The position numbers and the translations under genes were made by a program. From an uncultured Faecalibacterium sp. (GTDB lineage Bacteria; Bacillota; Clostridia; Oscillospirales; Ruminococcaceae), in the NCBI GenBank assembly GCA_934561555.1, contig CAKTGQ010000001.1, positions 124,001-188,000 of the forward strand: 64,000 nt of DNA. The letters are read 5' to 3'. Shown here one piece after another: positions 15,321 to 23,766 of the stretch; position 1 is the stretch's first letter; every line of letters begins with the position of its first letter. The notes under the pieces were generated by a model. It searched no databases. It had not been told where the DNA came from and was given only the letters and a program-made list of their open reading frames with translations.

Positions 15321-16937
15321 TTATTGAAAATTGCTATAAAAAGGGCTGCACAGCAACTTTTGCGGTCTGCCGTCCAGCAGATACTGAATACAAACCGCCC
15401 CCTCTTCCGTTTTCACCTTCACTTGTTCTGCATGTTCAAATATATCGCGCAGACGGCGGTACTCTGCCCGCTGCGCCTGTGTGTAGCGGGACGGCATATC
15501 CGAAGTGAGGAACACATTGCCCAGCAGGGCATTGACCGTAGCAAGGGTGCGTTTTTGCTCTGCCGTCAGCTTGCAGTTTTCTTCCCGGAGAAAGAACACA
15601 TCCGGGTCGCTGCCATAGGCGCGGCCATTGAGCTGCCGCCGGAATACCGTGTTGTTGATAGCCTGCTTTGTGGAAACCCGCTCCCGGTGGAACAGGCGCA
15701 TATACCACACATCGTCCCAGTCTAAGCTCACGTCGCAGCTGACACGGCAGTAATCCACCAGCCCGAAGGCGGGCATCACCGGTACGCCGCAGCCGAGGAT
15801 CTGCTTTTGCCCGCACCAGCTGCGCAGCAGCTCCATAGCACGGTACATTTTGCCCGCCCGGCTCTCGCGGGCGTTGCCAAAGGGGGCAGCGCCGTACAGA
15901 AAATCCAACTTGACAAGGTCGAAGTTCCAGTCGTTCAGCACCCGGTCGAACACCCGCCGCAGATAGTCCAGCACGACCGGGTTGTCGAGATCCAGCGCAT
16001 AGAAGCTGCTCCAATTGCCGCCGCAGCACCATGGTTTGCCGTTTACTTGCAGCAGCCAGTCCGGGTGCTGCCGGAAAAGGGCAGAGTTCTTTTCGCACAC
16101 AAAGGGTGCAAGCCATAGCCCAGCCTGAAAGCCGGCGGCATGAATTTCTTCTACCATGCCTTTCAACCCGTGGGGGAATTTCTGCGCATCCGTTTCCAGC
16201 CAGTCACCCACCTTCGGCTCCCAGCCATCGTCGATCTGGAACAGATCTCCCGGGCAAAGCAGGCTGCGGCATCCGGTCAGATCCTCCCGGATGGTGTCCT
16301 CGGTGATGTCCTGATAGCGGTTGTACCAACTGGAATAGCCTGCCAGCTTCTTTTCGGTTCGAGGGCGTATGCCCATAGCCCGAAACCAGCCGTTGAATAC
16401 CTCAGTCTCGCCGCCCTCGGCAAAAAACAGGTCGAACAGGGCAAAGCTGCCGCCGGGATGCTCCACCCCGGCGCAGTCCCGTTCCAGTGTCAGCAGAGCT
16501 TTGCCGCTGTCGTAGCGGAGGATGGTGTAGCCCGGAGTCTCGTCCAGCGATGCCACCAGCCAGAACTGCCCGCCCTTGCGGAAATAGCAGTAGGAAAAGC
16601 CGTGGCTCTGGCCGTTATGATGCCCGTAAGTTACAAAATGATAATCGCCGTATCGGTCAAAGGCATATTGTTTGCGCAGAAAACCGGGGATATGATCGGT
16701 GCCGCGCAACTTTCCGTTCCGGTCAAGCTCCGGGCTGTAGGTCCATGTCTGGTACCCGTTCATGAACAGACGCTCGTCTGCTTCCATCGTCCACGGCAGC
16801 TCGGCGCGCACCGTTTTCAGCGTCCCGGCAGGCAGGTCAGCAGAAAGATGCAGCACACCGCCATTCTCCGTGACCGCGCAGCTGCCCTTTTGTTTTCCGC
16901 CGGAGGTTTCCGCATACCAGTGCAGGGTTTCAGTCAT
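15321..16937 (-). CDS. Alpha-galactosidase, GH36
   Basis: 538 residues from MTETLHWYAETSGG; ribosome site AGGAAACG. A beta-sandwich N-terminal part is followed by a TIM barrel with the GH36 features WLAPFVCEKNS, a nucleophile Asp in LVKLDFLYGA (about residue 345) and the acid/base segment SCDVSLDWDD (about 401-410). It removes alpha-linked galactose from raffinose-type sugars or galactosides. Its start overlaps the symporter stop by eight bases, making it the last gene of the TetR-GH2-symporter-GH36 operon. It is shorter than the 700-residue GH36 enzymes and lacks a signal peptide, so it acts inside the cell. Confidence 0.9.
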   Translation of the reverse strand: MTETLHWYAETSGGKQKGSCAVTENGGVLHLSADLPAGTLKTVRAELPWTMEADERLFMNGYQTWTYSPELDRNGKLRGTDHIPGFLRKQYAFDRYGDYHFVTYGHHNGQSHGFSYCYFRKGGQFWLVASLDETPGYTILRYDSGKALLTLERDCAGVEHPGGSFALFDLFFAEGGETEVFNGWFRAMGIRPRTEKKLAGYSSWYNRYQDITEDTIREDLTGCRSLLCPGDLFQIDDGWEPKVGDWLETDAQKFPHGLKGMVEEIHAAGFQAGLWLAPFVCEKNSALFRQHPDWLLQVNGKPWCCGGNWSSFYALDLDNPVVLDYLRRVFDRVLNDWNFDLVKLDFLYGAAPFGNARESRAGKMYRAMELLRSWCGQKQILGCGVPVMPAFGLVDYCRVSCDVSLDWDDVWYMRLFHRERVSTKQAINNTVFRRQLNGRAYGSDPDVFFLREENCKLTAEQKRTLATVNALLGNVFLTSDMPSRYTQAQRAEYRRLRDIFEHAEQVKVKTEEGAVCIQYLLDGRPQKLLCSPFYSNFQ

Positions 16938-18315
16938 GGTGCGTTTCCTCCCCATGGAGCTGTGCGCTGATCTCGGCAGCGCGGGCGTCGGTCAGAACAA
17001 ATTTGCGGCGGAACAGCACCAGCACACCCGCCAGCACCAGCATGGGCAGAACGGTCATCATCAGACGCAGACCCAGCAGGGTGCCGGCGCTCTGCACCGC
17101 CACCGGGCCGGTCTCCTCCGTGTTGCCCACAAGACCGATCAGGTCCAGCCCGATGCCGGTCAGGAATACCGCCACACCGGAGGCAGCCTTGACCACAAAG
17201 GTCTGCATGGAAAAGATAACGCTCTCCTCCCGGCGTCCGGTCTTGAGCTGGCCGTAATCCACGCTGTTGGAGAGGAACAAGGTGGTCAGCACGCTCAGCA
17301 TACCGTTGCAGGCAAACACCACCACGCCCGGGATGCACAGCAGGGCAAGGCTATGGGAAAGCCCGGTCAGGCAGAACACCAGCAGCGTGCCGTAGCCGCA
17401 CAGCGCCAGTACAAGGCTCAGGTGAAATACCTGCGTGCTGCTGAACTTTTTTCGCAGCAAGGGGTAAAGCACCATCATGCCAAGAATCTGCGCTGCACCG
17501 CCCACGGTGGAAAACAGGGTGTAGGTGGCTTTCCAGCCTGCACCGCCAAGGTCGTACTTGAAGAAATAGATGATGAAGTTGGAGGTAAGGTACAGCGCCG
17601 AGTTGATCAGCACGATGCTGCCTACCACGACCATGGCCTGATCGTTGCGGAACAGGGCGGAGAACATTTCCTTCACAGTGGAGGTTTTCATCTCGCTGGG
17701 GGTGGTCTCCCGCATGGCGGCGCAGCAGACCAATTCCGTCACCACAAAGAGCACCGATACGATCAGCGCCACCCAGCGGAAGCCGGTACGCTCGCTGTCG
17801 CCGCCAAGAACGCCCACCAGCAGCATGGTGAACATGGCAATGAGTGCCGAACCAACGCCTGCACAGGTACGCCCTACCATGGAAAGGTTTTCCCGGTCTT
17901 TTGGGGTGCGGGTCACGGCGGGGATCATAGACCAGTATGGGATATCCATCATGGTGTAGGTGACGCCCCACAGGATGTACACCACGCTGAAATAGACCAT
18001 CAGCGCTGCTTCGTCCAGCACCGGGGCGGCAAACAGGGCGTAGAGTACCAGCGCATTGAGCAGCGTGCCGGAAAAGATCCATGGACGGAAACGTCCCCAG
18101 CGGGTGCGGGTCTTTGCCACCAGAACGCCCATAAAGGGGTCGTTGAAGGCATCAAAGAACCGGGCTGCCATGAGAACAACGCCCACAAAGCTTGCCGAAA
18201 GCCCCAGCACATCCTGATAATAATACATGACATAAGAAGCCGACAGGGCATATACCATATCCTTGCCCACGGCACCAATGCCGAACGCAGTTTTCTGTTT
18301 CAGGGTCAGTTCCAT
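16930..18315 (-). CDS. GPH-family sugar:cation symporter (MelB/XylP-like MFS)
   Basis: 461 residues with about twelve membrane helices. The segments YVMYYYQDVLG, AARFFDAFNDPFMG and TRTRWGRFRPWI near the N-terminus are the hallmark of glycoside-pentoside-hexuronide symporters. It lies between a GH2 and a GH36 gene with overlaps at both ends, so its substrate is probably a galactoside oligosaccharide split inside the cell by those enzymes. The exact sugar cannot be read from sequence. Confidence 0.9.
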   Translation of the reverse strand: MELTLKQKTAFGIGAVGKDMVYALSASYVMYYYQDVLGLSASFVGVVLMAARFFDAFNDPFMGVLVAKTRTRWGRFRPWIFSGTLLNALVLYALFAAPVLDEAALMVYFSVVYILWGVTYTMMDIPYWSMIPAVTRTPKDRENLSMVGRTCAGVGSALIAMFTMLLVGVLGGDSERTGFRWVALIVSVLFVVTELVCCAAMRETTPSEMKTSTVKEMFSALFRNDQAMVVVGSIVLINSALYLTSNFIIYFFKYDLGGAGWKATYTLFSTVGGAAQILGMMVLYPLLRKKFSSTQVFHLSLVLALCGYGTLLVFCLTGLSHSLALLCIPGVVVFACNGMLSVLTTLFLSNSVDYGQLKTGRREESVIFSMQTFVVKAASGVAVFLTGIGLDLIGLVGNTEETGPVAVQSAGTLLGLRLMMTVLPMLVLAGVLVLFRRKFVLTDARAAEISAQLHGEETHHD

Positions 18316-20687
18316 ACAGCATCCTCCTTTTCAATGGTGAACCGCAGCACAACGGGCTGGGTCTGCGGTGCAGAAACGGTCAGCAGAGCTTCTCCGGCAG
18401 TGCCCGTGGTGCGCAGATAGGTGCCGGTCATGCCGCCCTCGGCAACGGCGGTCTGCGGGCCCACAAGAGCGGCGCCGCCCTCCACCGTAAACTGCACCGG
18501 GAACTGTGCATAGGGGGCAGGGGTGCCGTTCTCGTCCAGAATGCGCACCCGGACGGCGGACATATCGTAGGTGTCCTGCTCCCGCAGGGTCGTCCGGCTG
18601 ACCTTAACTTCCAAGTGCAGCTTTGCACTGGGGCAAAGGGTCACGCTGCGCACCACGTTGCCGTCCTGTACGGCATCGAACCGCCAGCGGGTGGCTTCGC
18701 CGCCCCAGTTGCCCACATATTTGCCGTAAAGTGCCACGCCATCTTCAAAGCTCATTTTGTAGCGCAGCATACACCAGCCGAATTTGACCTTGTAAGCCAG
18801 CGGCAGTCCCGCCAAGCCATATTTTCCGGCGGCCAGCAGGCAGTCCCGCACAGCGGCGGCCTTGGTGGGAGAAAAGTGCTCCTGTGTTTCCAGCAGCTCG
18901 CCGATGGTATCGTCCATCACAAAGGGCGGGTGGGGCAGCGCTGTCCACTGGCTACGGCGCAGGGCGGTGACGAACACATCATTTTTGTAAAGCTTGATCT
19001 GCTGGGCATTGCTGAAAACGTAGGCCGTGCCCAGCTGCCCGGCGGGGTTATCGCCGATGTCCATGGAGGAGCTGACCGCCAGCACCGGGTCAGCGTCCCC
19101 CTGACTGGCATAGAACGCTGCCGCCAATTTGGGGTTGCGGAAGCTGTCCAGCACGCCATGGTAGCAGATGCGGTCCCCGGAACCAAAGTCCTTGTGGGTC
19201 TGGTAGTCGAACATACACCAGCCGAAGCACCCGGCGTGTTCCCCGCTGGCATAGGCGGCGTTCTGCACCCGGACATGCCGCAGAGCGTGTTCCTGCCGGT
19301 GCGGGCCATCGTCAAAGGCTTTGGTGGGATACATGTGGCCGTTGCACTCCGAGATGAACAATGCCTTGCCCATATCCGGGGTCACGTCCTTTTTGGGCTT
19401 AGCGCCGGGCGTTACGCCATTGTGGGAAAAATCGTTGTAGGCGTAGACATCCTCCAGCAGATGGCTCTTTTCCAGATACCGCACGCCAGAGGTGGCACGG
19501 CTGGGGTCCAGCTGGTGGGCGATCTTGTTGGTGCGGGTATAGAAGGCATCGTCATCCACGCTCTCGTTGATGCGCACGCCCCACAGGATGATGCTTGGGT
19601 GATTGCGGTTTTGTAAGATCATCTCTTGTAACATCGTACAGGCAGCGTCCTTCCAGTTGTCGTCCCCGATGTGCTGCCAGCCCGGCAGCTCTGTGAACAC
19701 CAGCAGACCCCGCCGGTCGCACTCGTCCAGAAAATATGGACTTTGGGGATAGTGGCTGGTGCGCACGGCGGTGCAGTGCAGCTCCTCCTGCAAAATGCGG
19801 GCATCCTCCCGCTGCAGGCTTTCCGGTGCGGCGTAGCCGATGTAAGGATAACTCTGGTGTCGGTTCAGCCCCCGCAGAAAGGTCTTTTTGCCGTTGAGGT
19901 AGAAGCCGTCCGCCCGGAACTCCGCCGTGCGGAAGCCAAACGTCACCTGTTTGCGGTCGATGGCCTGTCCGGCTGTGTTCAAAAGCTCTGCCACGGCATG
20001 ATGCAAAACCGGATGCCCTGTATCCCACGGCTGTGCGTCCTGCACAGAAAGCTGGATCTTTCCGGTTTCTGCCGCCTGTGCGGTCTGCTCTGCCAGCAGG
20101 GTGCCGTCTGCGGTCTCCAGCCGGATGCGGACGGCTACGGCTGCGGGCGTAAGCTCTGCTGTCCACTGCACCACAGCGTCATGCAGGGTGGGCGTGTAGA
20201 CGAACAGGTCGGTCAGGCGGCTTTCTGCCGTAGCTTCCAGCCAGACCTCCCGGTACAACCCGCCGTAGGTCAGGTAATCAATGACAAAGCCAAAGGGCGG
20301 GATAGCCGAGTCTTCCCTGGTGTCCAGCTGCACGGTCAACAGGTTTTCACCTTCCCGGTCCACAAGGTCGGTGATTTCCACCGTAAAGCCGGTATAACCG
20401 CCCCGGTGCTGCCCGGCAACTTTGCCGTTGACCCGCACCACCGCCTGATGGGCGGCTCCGTCAAAGCGGACGAACAGCCGGGGCGCAGCCTGTACCGGCG
20501 GCACCCGGAATCGTTTGCGATAGCCGCAGAGCATCTCATAATCGGCCGGGGAGGCATAGTGCAGCGGCACCTCCCGGCAGGTATGAGGCAGGCGGATAGC
20601 TTGCTGTTTTGGCACCGGCAGCCCCTTGCCAAAGGCTTCTGTCCAGTGTCGTGTAAACTCCCATCCATCGCAAAAACTGTGTTTCAT
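18306..20687 (-). CDS. Glycoside hydrolase family 2 (beta-galactosidase-like)
   Basis: 793 residues in the usual GH2 order: sugar-binding jelly roll (about 50-150, CGYRKRF, YGGLYREV), Ig-like domain, TIM barrel from about 260 (FLRGLNRHQSYPYIG), and C-terminal beta domains. The acid/base Glu is in WGVRINES (E375) and the nucleophile in FISECNG (E447). There is no signal peptide. Activity is probably beta-galactosidase or a related beta-glycosidase. Its ATG overlaps the TetR stop and its stop overlaps the symporter start by ten bases, so all four genes are co-translated. Confidence 0.88.
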   Translation of the reverse strand: MKHSFCDGWEFTRHWTEAFGKGLPVPKQQAIRLPHTCREVPLHYASPADYEMLCGYRKRFRVPPVQAAPRLFVRFDGAAHQAVVRVNGKVAGQHRGGYTGFTVEITDLVDREGENLLTVQLDTREDSAIPPFGFVIDYLTYGGLYREVWLEATAESRLTDLFVYTPTLHDAVVQWTAELTPAAVAVRIRLETADGTLLAEQTAQAAETGKIQLSVQDAQPWDTGHPVLHHAVAELLNTAGQAIDRKQVTFGFRTAEFRADGFYLNGKKTFLRGLNRHQSYPYIGYAAPESLQREDARILQEELHCTAVRTSHYPQSPYFLDECDRRGLLVFTELPGWQHIGDDNWKDAACTMLQEMILQNRNHPSIILWGVRINESVDDDAFYTRTNKIAHQLDPSRATSGVRYLEKSHLLEDVYAYNDFSHNGVTPGAKPKKDVTPDMGKALFISECNGHMYPTKAFDDGPHRQEHALRHVRVQNAAYASGEHAGCFGWCMFDYQTHKDFGSGDRICYHGVLDSFRNPKLAAAFYASQGDADPVLAVSSSMDIGDNPAGQLGTAYVFSNAQQIKLYKNDVFVTALRRSQWTALPHPPFVMDDTIGELLETQEHFSPTKAAAVRDCLLAAGKYGLAGLPLAYKVKFGWCMLRYKMSFEDGVALYGKYVGNWGGEATRWRFDAVQDGNVVRSVTLCPSAKLHLEVKVSRTTLREQDTYDMSAVRVRILDENGTPAPYAQFPVQFTVEGGAALVGPQTAVAEGGMTGTYLRTTGTAGEALLTVSAPQTQPVVLRFTIEKEDAVWN

Positions 20688-21247
20688 CGCGGCAGCACTC
20701 CTTCCAGTAAGATCGAGATCATTTCCTCCAGCACAGCCACATACTGCACCCCGCTTTCTGCCAAACTGCGGTCTGCCAGAAAACTCTCGATGGATGCGGT
20801 GATCATCTGCCGCAGCACCGGCAGGGATACCGGACGCATAACTCCTTCAGCCACAGCCTGCTCCAGCAGCGCCATGGTAGGCTCCCACCCGTTTTCCAGC
20901 TGACTGCGCACCTGTGCCGCCACCACCGGGTATTTCTCGTCCAGTTCCTTCATCTGTCGCAGGTCCAGCGCAGCGTATTCTGTCGGCATGGCAATGATGA
21001 CCGCCCGGAGCTTTTCCTGCAAAGTACCGCTGCCTGCCAGAATCTCCTGCTTGCAGCGGTGGATGTCGGCAAAGGCGTGGTCTATCATATCCAGCAAAAG
21101 CGCCTCCTTGGAGGGGTAAACAGTATAGATGGTCTTTTTGCTGATGTGCAGCGGCTCTGCCACCTGCTGCATGGTGAAATGCAGCCCTTGTTGACGGAAT
21201 AACTGCATCGCCTGCGTGCGCACCAGCGCATCGAGCTTTTCCTGCAT
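20684..21247 (-). CDS. TetR/AcrR-family transcriptional regulator
   Basis: About 187 residues from MQEKLDALVRTQAMQLFRQQG. The N-terminal helix-turn-helix is FTMQQVAEPLHISKKTIYTVYPSKEALLLDMI, characteristic of TetR; the rest is a helical ligand domain. AGGAGG stands six bases before the ATG at 21247; the frame upstream of that covers the promoter. It is the first gene of the galactoside operon and very probably controls it through the half-sites at 21261-21330, which include the promoter. The inducer is unknown. TetR control of a glycosidase operon is unusual compared with LacI or AraC types. Confidence 0.9.
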   Translation of the reverse strand: MQEKLDALVRTQAMQLFRQQGLHFTMQQVAEPLHISKKTIYTVYPSKEALLLDMIDHAFADIHRCKQEILAGSGTLQEKLRAVIIAMPTEYAALDLRQMKELDEKYPVVAAQVRSQLENGWEPTMALLEQAVAEGVMRPVSLPVLRQMITASIESFLADRSLAESGVQYVAVLEEMISILLEGVLPR

Positions 21248-21260
21248 GAGCGTCCTCCTT

Positions 21261-21330
21261 GCGGAAACTGTATTTGTCTTTCCAGTTTCCATTCTAGTGC
21301 GGAAACCGAGCTAAATCAAGCAGTTTCCGC
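21261..21330 (-). promoter_or_regulatory. Promoter and four-half-site operator of the galactoside operon
   Basis: Minus-strand promoter TTGATT (21314-21319), 17-base spacer, TAGAAT (21291-21296). Four half-sites are woven around it: GCGGAAACTG (21261-21270), CAGTTTCC (21283-21290), GCGGAAAC (21299-21306) and CAGTTTCCGC (21321-21330). The first pair and the second pair are each perfect 8-bp inverted repeats, and the outer two form a perfect 10-bp pair. This is a convincing TetR-type operator overlapping both promoter boxes. Confidence 0.8.
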
Positions 21331-21386
21331 ATTTTCTGCGTTTTGCCGAATAACCCAAGAAAAATCGCAGCAAAATGACAATAAAA

Positions 21387-21421
21387 ATCCTCAAAGAACT
21401 TCTTGCCCTTTCTTTGAGGAT
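21387..21421 (-). terminator. Orphan minus-strand terminator
   Basis: ATCCTCAAAGAA (21387-21398) and TTCTTTGAGGAT (21410-21421) form a perfect 12-bp stem; on the minus strand TTTTTATT follows. No intact minus-strand gene lies upstream of it, so it may end a small RNA or belong to a lost gene. Confidence 0.55.
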
Positions 21422-21616
21422 CAGCATATAAAACGTAAATTTTCAACCAGTAAAACCACCTGCGGTGATTTTACTACAACGGAAAAGTACATCTCGCAGA
21501 GAGGCGAACGCACCAACTGCGCCGCACGGCGGTGTTCCCTGTTTTTCGTACATCCTGATGCTCCCTTGTAACAAGAGCATATCGCGGCAGTTAGACGGCT
21601 TCAACAAAGTCTCGTG

Positions 21617-21662
21617 CAATTCTTATGGCAGAATTGATGTTTGTACCTGTCTGTGGTAAAAT
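21617..21662 (+). promoter_or_regulatory. Promoter of the polysaccharide cluster with overlapping palindrome
   Basis: TTGATG (21634-21639), 17-base spacer, TAAAAT (21657-21662). The palindrome CAATTCT-N6-AGAATTG (21617-21636) overlaps the -35 box. The first glycosyltransferase starts 74 bases downstream. The boxes are imperfect and other starts are possible. Confidence 0.5.
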
Positions 21663-21735
21663 AATGGTAATTCATCTATTACCTCCTATTTAACCTTACA
21701 AACAAGGGAAATTTCATAACGGAGTCTTAAAAATT

Positions 21736-22548
21736 ATGAAATACAAACATACTTTTTTATTTTCTATCATTACCGTCTGTTTCAATGAAGAAAAAAACAT
21801 CCGAAAAACAATCGAATCCGTTCTGAACCAATCGTTCAGCGATTATGAGTACATCATCTGCGATGGAGGAAGCACAGATGATACTCTGAACATCATTGAA
21901 TCTTATCAGGATGCTTTTAAGAAAAAAGGCATCCGTTATCTGGTTCACTCAGAAAAAGACGGTGGTATTTACTTCGGGATGAACATTGGTGTAGCATTGT
22001 CAACCGGAAAATATCTGAATTTCATGAATGCAGCAGACGCCTTTCATACACCTACTGTACTTCAGGAAGCGGCATCTTATTTGCAGAGCGGTGATGTAGA
22101 CATCCTCTATGGTGACATCCTACGCATTGTTCGACATTATTCAAGGCTTGAAGTTGGCGAAATTTCTTTGATTGAAAAAAGGATGCCATTCTGCCATCAG
22201 GCGATGTTTATCAAGCAAGAATTGTTACAGCAGCATCCGTATGATACAACATATCGAATTGCTGCTGATTATGAATTCGTTCTAGCGATGTGGGCGCAAA
22301 AAAAGAAGTTCACTCGTGCTGATATCATTGTTGCAGACTTTAGCTTTGACGGGATCAGTTCCACGCAGCGTGAACAATTAGTGGAAGAAGATGCTGCCAT
22401 CGCCCTAAAATATAATCTTCCATTTGATTATGATTCGAGCCTGAGAACTGCACGGAAAAATTCTCGTCGTGACAAGCTCCGGGATCGGTGTCCAGAATGT
22501 CTTTGGATTCTTTTCAATTGGATTCATGGACAGAAACGAATCAAATAG
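21736..22548 (+). CDS. Glycosyltransferase family 2
   Basis: 270 residues. It begins with the GT2 nucleotide-sugar fold FSIITVCFNEEKNIRKTIESVLNQSF, then YEYIICDGGSTDDT (nucleotide-binding Asp) and VDILYGDILR; MPFCHQAMFIKQELL resembles the acceptor region. It lacks membrane helices and probably works at the inner face of the membrane on a lipid-linked glycan. First gene of a four-gene AT-rich cluster whose base composition contrasts sharply with the neighbours, as is common for exchanged capsule or exopolysaccharide genes. Sugar specificity unknown. Confidence 0.9.
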   Translation: MKYKHTFLFSIITVCFNEEKNIRKTIESVLNQSFSDYEYIICDGGSTDDTLNIIESYQDAFKKKGIRYLVHSEKDGGIYFGMNIGVALSTGKYLNFMNAADAFHTPTVLQEAASYLQSGDVDILYGDILRIVRHYSRLEVGEISLIEKRMPFCHQAMFIKQELLQQHPYDTTYRIAADYEFVLAMWAQKKKFTRADIIVADFSFDGISSTQREQLVEEDAAIALKYNLPFDYDSSLRTARKNSRRDKLRDRCPECLWILFNWIHGQKRIK

Positions 22549-22605
22549 TTTTCTAAAACAGAAATGGTTTTGAGGTTACTCAGGAAGATTCATTAAGAGG
22601 TTTTT

Positions 22606-23766
22606 ATGAAAATTTTATATGTGATTTATCAATCTTCTCTCTATGGAGCAAATCGATCCTTATTCCATTTGATCCTCGATTTGAGAGAGCGGTTTGGAAT
22701 AGAACCAACCGTAATCACAACAGAAGATGGGCCTTTCCTCGATGCTTGCAGAGAAAACGCAATTTCCTATCTCATCGTTAAAAAATATTATCGGTGGAAC
22801 GGTTTTTATTGTGGCAATGCATTCGTGCGTTCTGCTAAAGACTTTGTCGCCTGTCTAGCCAACAAAATATGCTATCCTGAGATCCTGTTACAACTCAAAG
22901 GCTATGTGCCGGATCTGATCCATTCCAATTCTTCTGAAACCGATTTAGGTTACTATCTATCTAAAAAACTTGGTGTTCCGCATATTTGGCATATTCGGGA
23001 ATACGGAGAAGCCGATTATAATATGCACTATATTCATCGCAGAAGTTACATCCAAAAAGCGTACCGCCATGCCGCAAAAGTCATTACCATTTCAAAATCT
23101 TTACAAAACTACTATGTCAACGATCGTCAACTATGTTCTTCACAAAACACTACCCTGATCTACAATGGTATTCAAATTCCCCTGCCCTATCCAAAATCTT
23201 ACTTTGCTGATAATGTTGTAAATTTCTGTGTGTGTGGGCTTCTATCTCCTCAAAAACGCCAAATGGACGCTTTGAAAGCTGTGAAAGAACTCTTGAATCA
23301 TCGTACAGACTTCAAGTTACACTTGATCGGTGCAGGCGCATTGATGGAAACCTTAAAAGACTACTGTATCAGCAATCATCTGACAGACCATGTTGTGTTT
23401 TGGGGATATCAGAGCGACGTCAATGAATTATTAAAGAAGATGGACGTTGGTTTGATGCTTTCTCAAAAAGAAGCATTTGGCAGAGTCACGGTCGAGTACA
23501 TGTTAAACTATATGCCTGTCATCGGCTCTCGTTCCGGCGGAACTCCTGAGCTCGTCACGGATGAAGTCGGAATGCTCTATGATCCAGATGACATTGCCGC
23601 TCTGACAAACTGCATGAATACTATGTTGGAACATCGCGCTCAAATCAAACAAATGGGAAACCGTGCAAGAATATATGCTGAAAGCCATTTTTCTTTAAAA
23701 CAAAACACGGACAACATCCATCAGGTGTATTGCGATGTCCTGAAGAAAAGGAATTATGAACTATGA
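22606..23766 (+). CDS. Glycosyltransferase family 4 (GT-B fold)
   Basis: 386 residues. MKILYVIYQSSLYGANRSLFHLILDL is the N-terminal Rossmann part; the C-terminal half has FCVCGLLSPQKRQMDALKAV and LMLSQKEAFGRVTVEYMLNYMPVIGSRSGGTPELV, with the E-x7-E-type sugar-nucleotide motif. It follows the GT2 gene by 57 bases with AAGAGG ahead of the ATG, and overlaps the flippase gene by four bases. It adds a sugar to the growing glycan; donor unknown. Confidence 0.9.
   Translation: MKILYVIYQSSLYGANRSLFHLILDLRERFGIEPTVITTEDGPFLDACRENAISYLIVKKYYRWNGFYCGNAFVRSAKDFVACLANKICYPEILLQLKGYVPDLIHSNSSETDLGYYLSKKLGVPHIWHIREYGEADYNMHYIHRRSYIQKAYRHAAKVITISKSLQNYYVNDRQLCSSQNTTLIYNGIQIPLPYPKSYFADNVVNFCVCGLLSPQKRQMDALKAVKELLNHRTDFKLHLIGAGALMETLKDYCISNHLTDHVVFWGYQSDVNELLKKMDVGLMLSQKEAFGRVTVEYMLNYMPVIGSRSGGTPELVTDEVGMLYDPDDIAALTNCMNTMLEHRAQIKQMGNRARIYAESHFSLKQNTDNIHQVYCDVLKKRNYEL

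Noticed and set aside
21440..21475. GTAAAACCACC TGC GGTGATTTTAC hairpin considered as a fifth member of the hairpin family
   Set aside because: The loop is three bases, the closing pairs do not fit C(YGCG)G, and the conserved head is missing.
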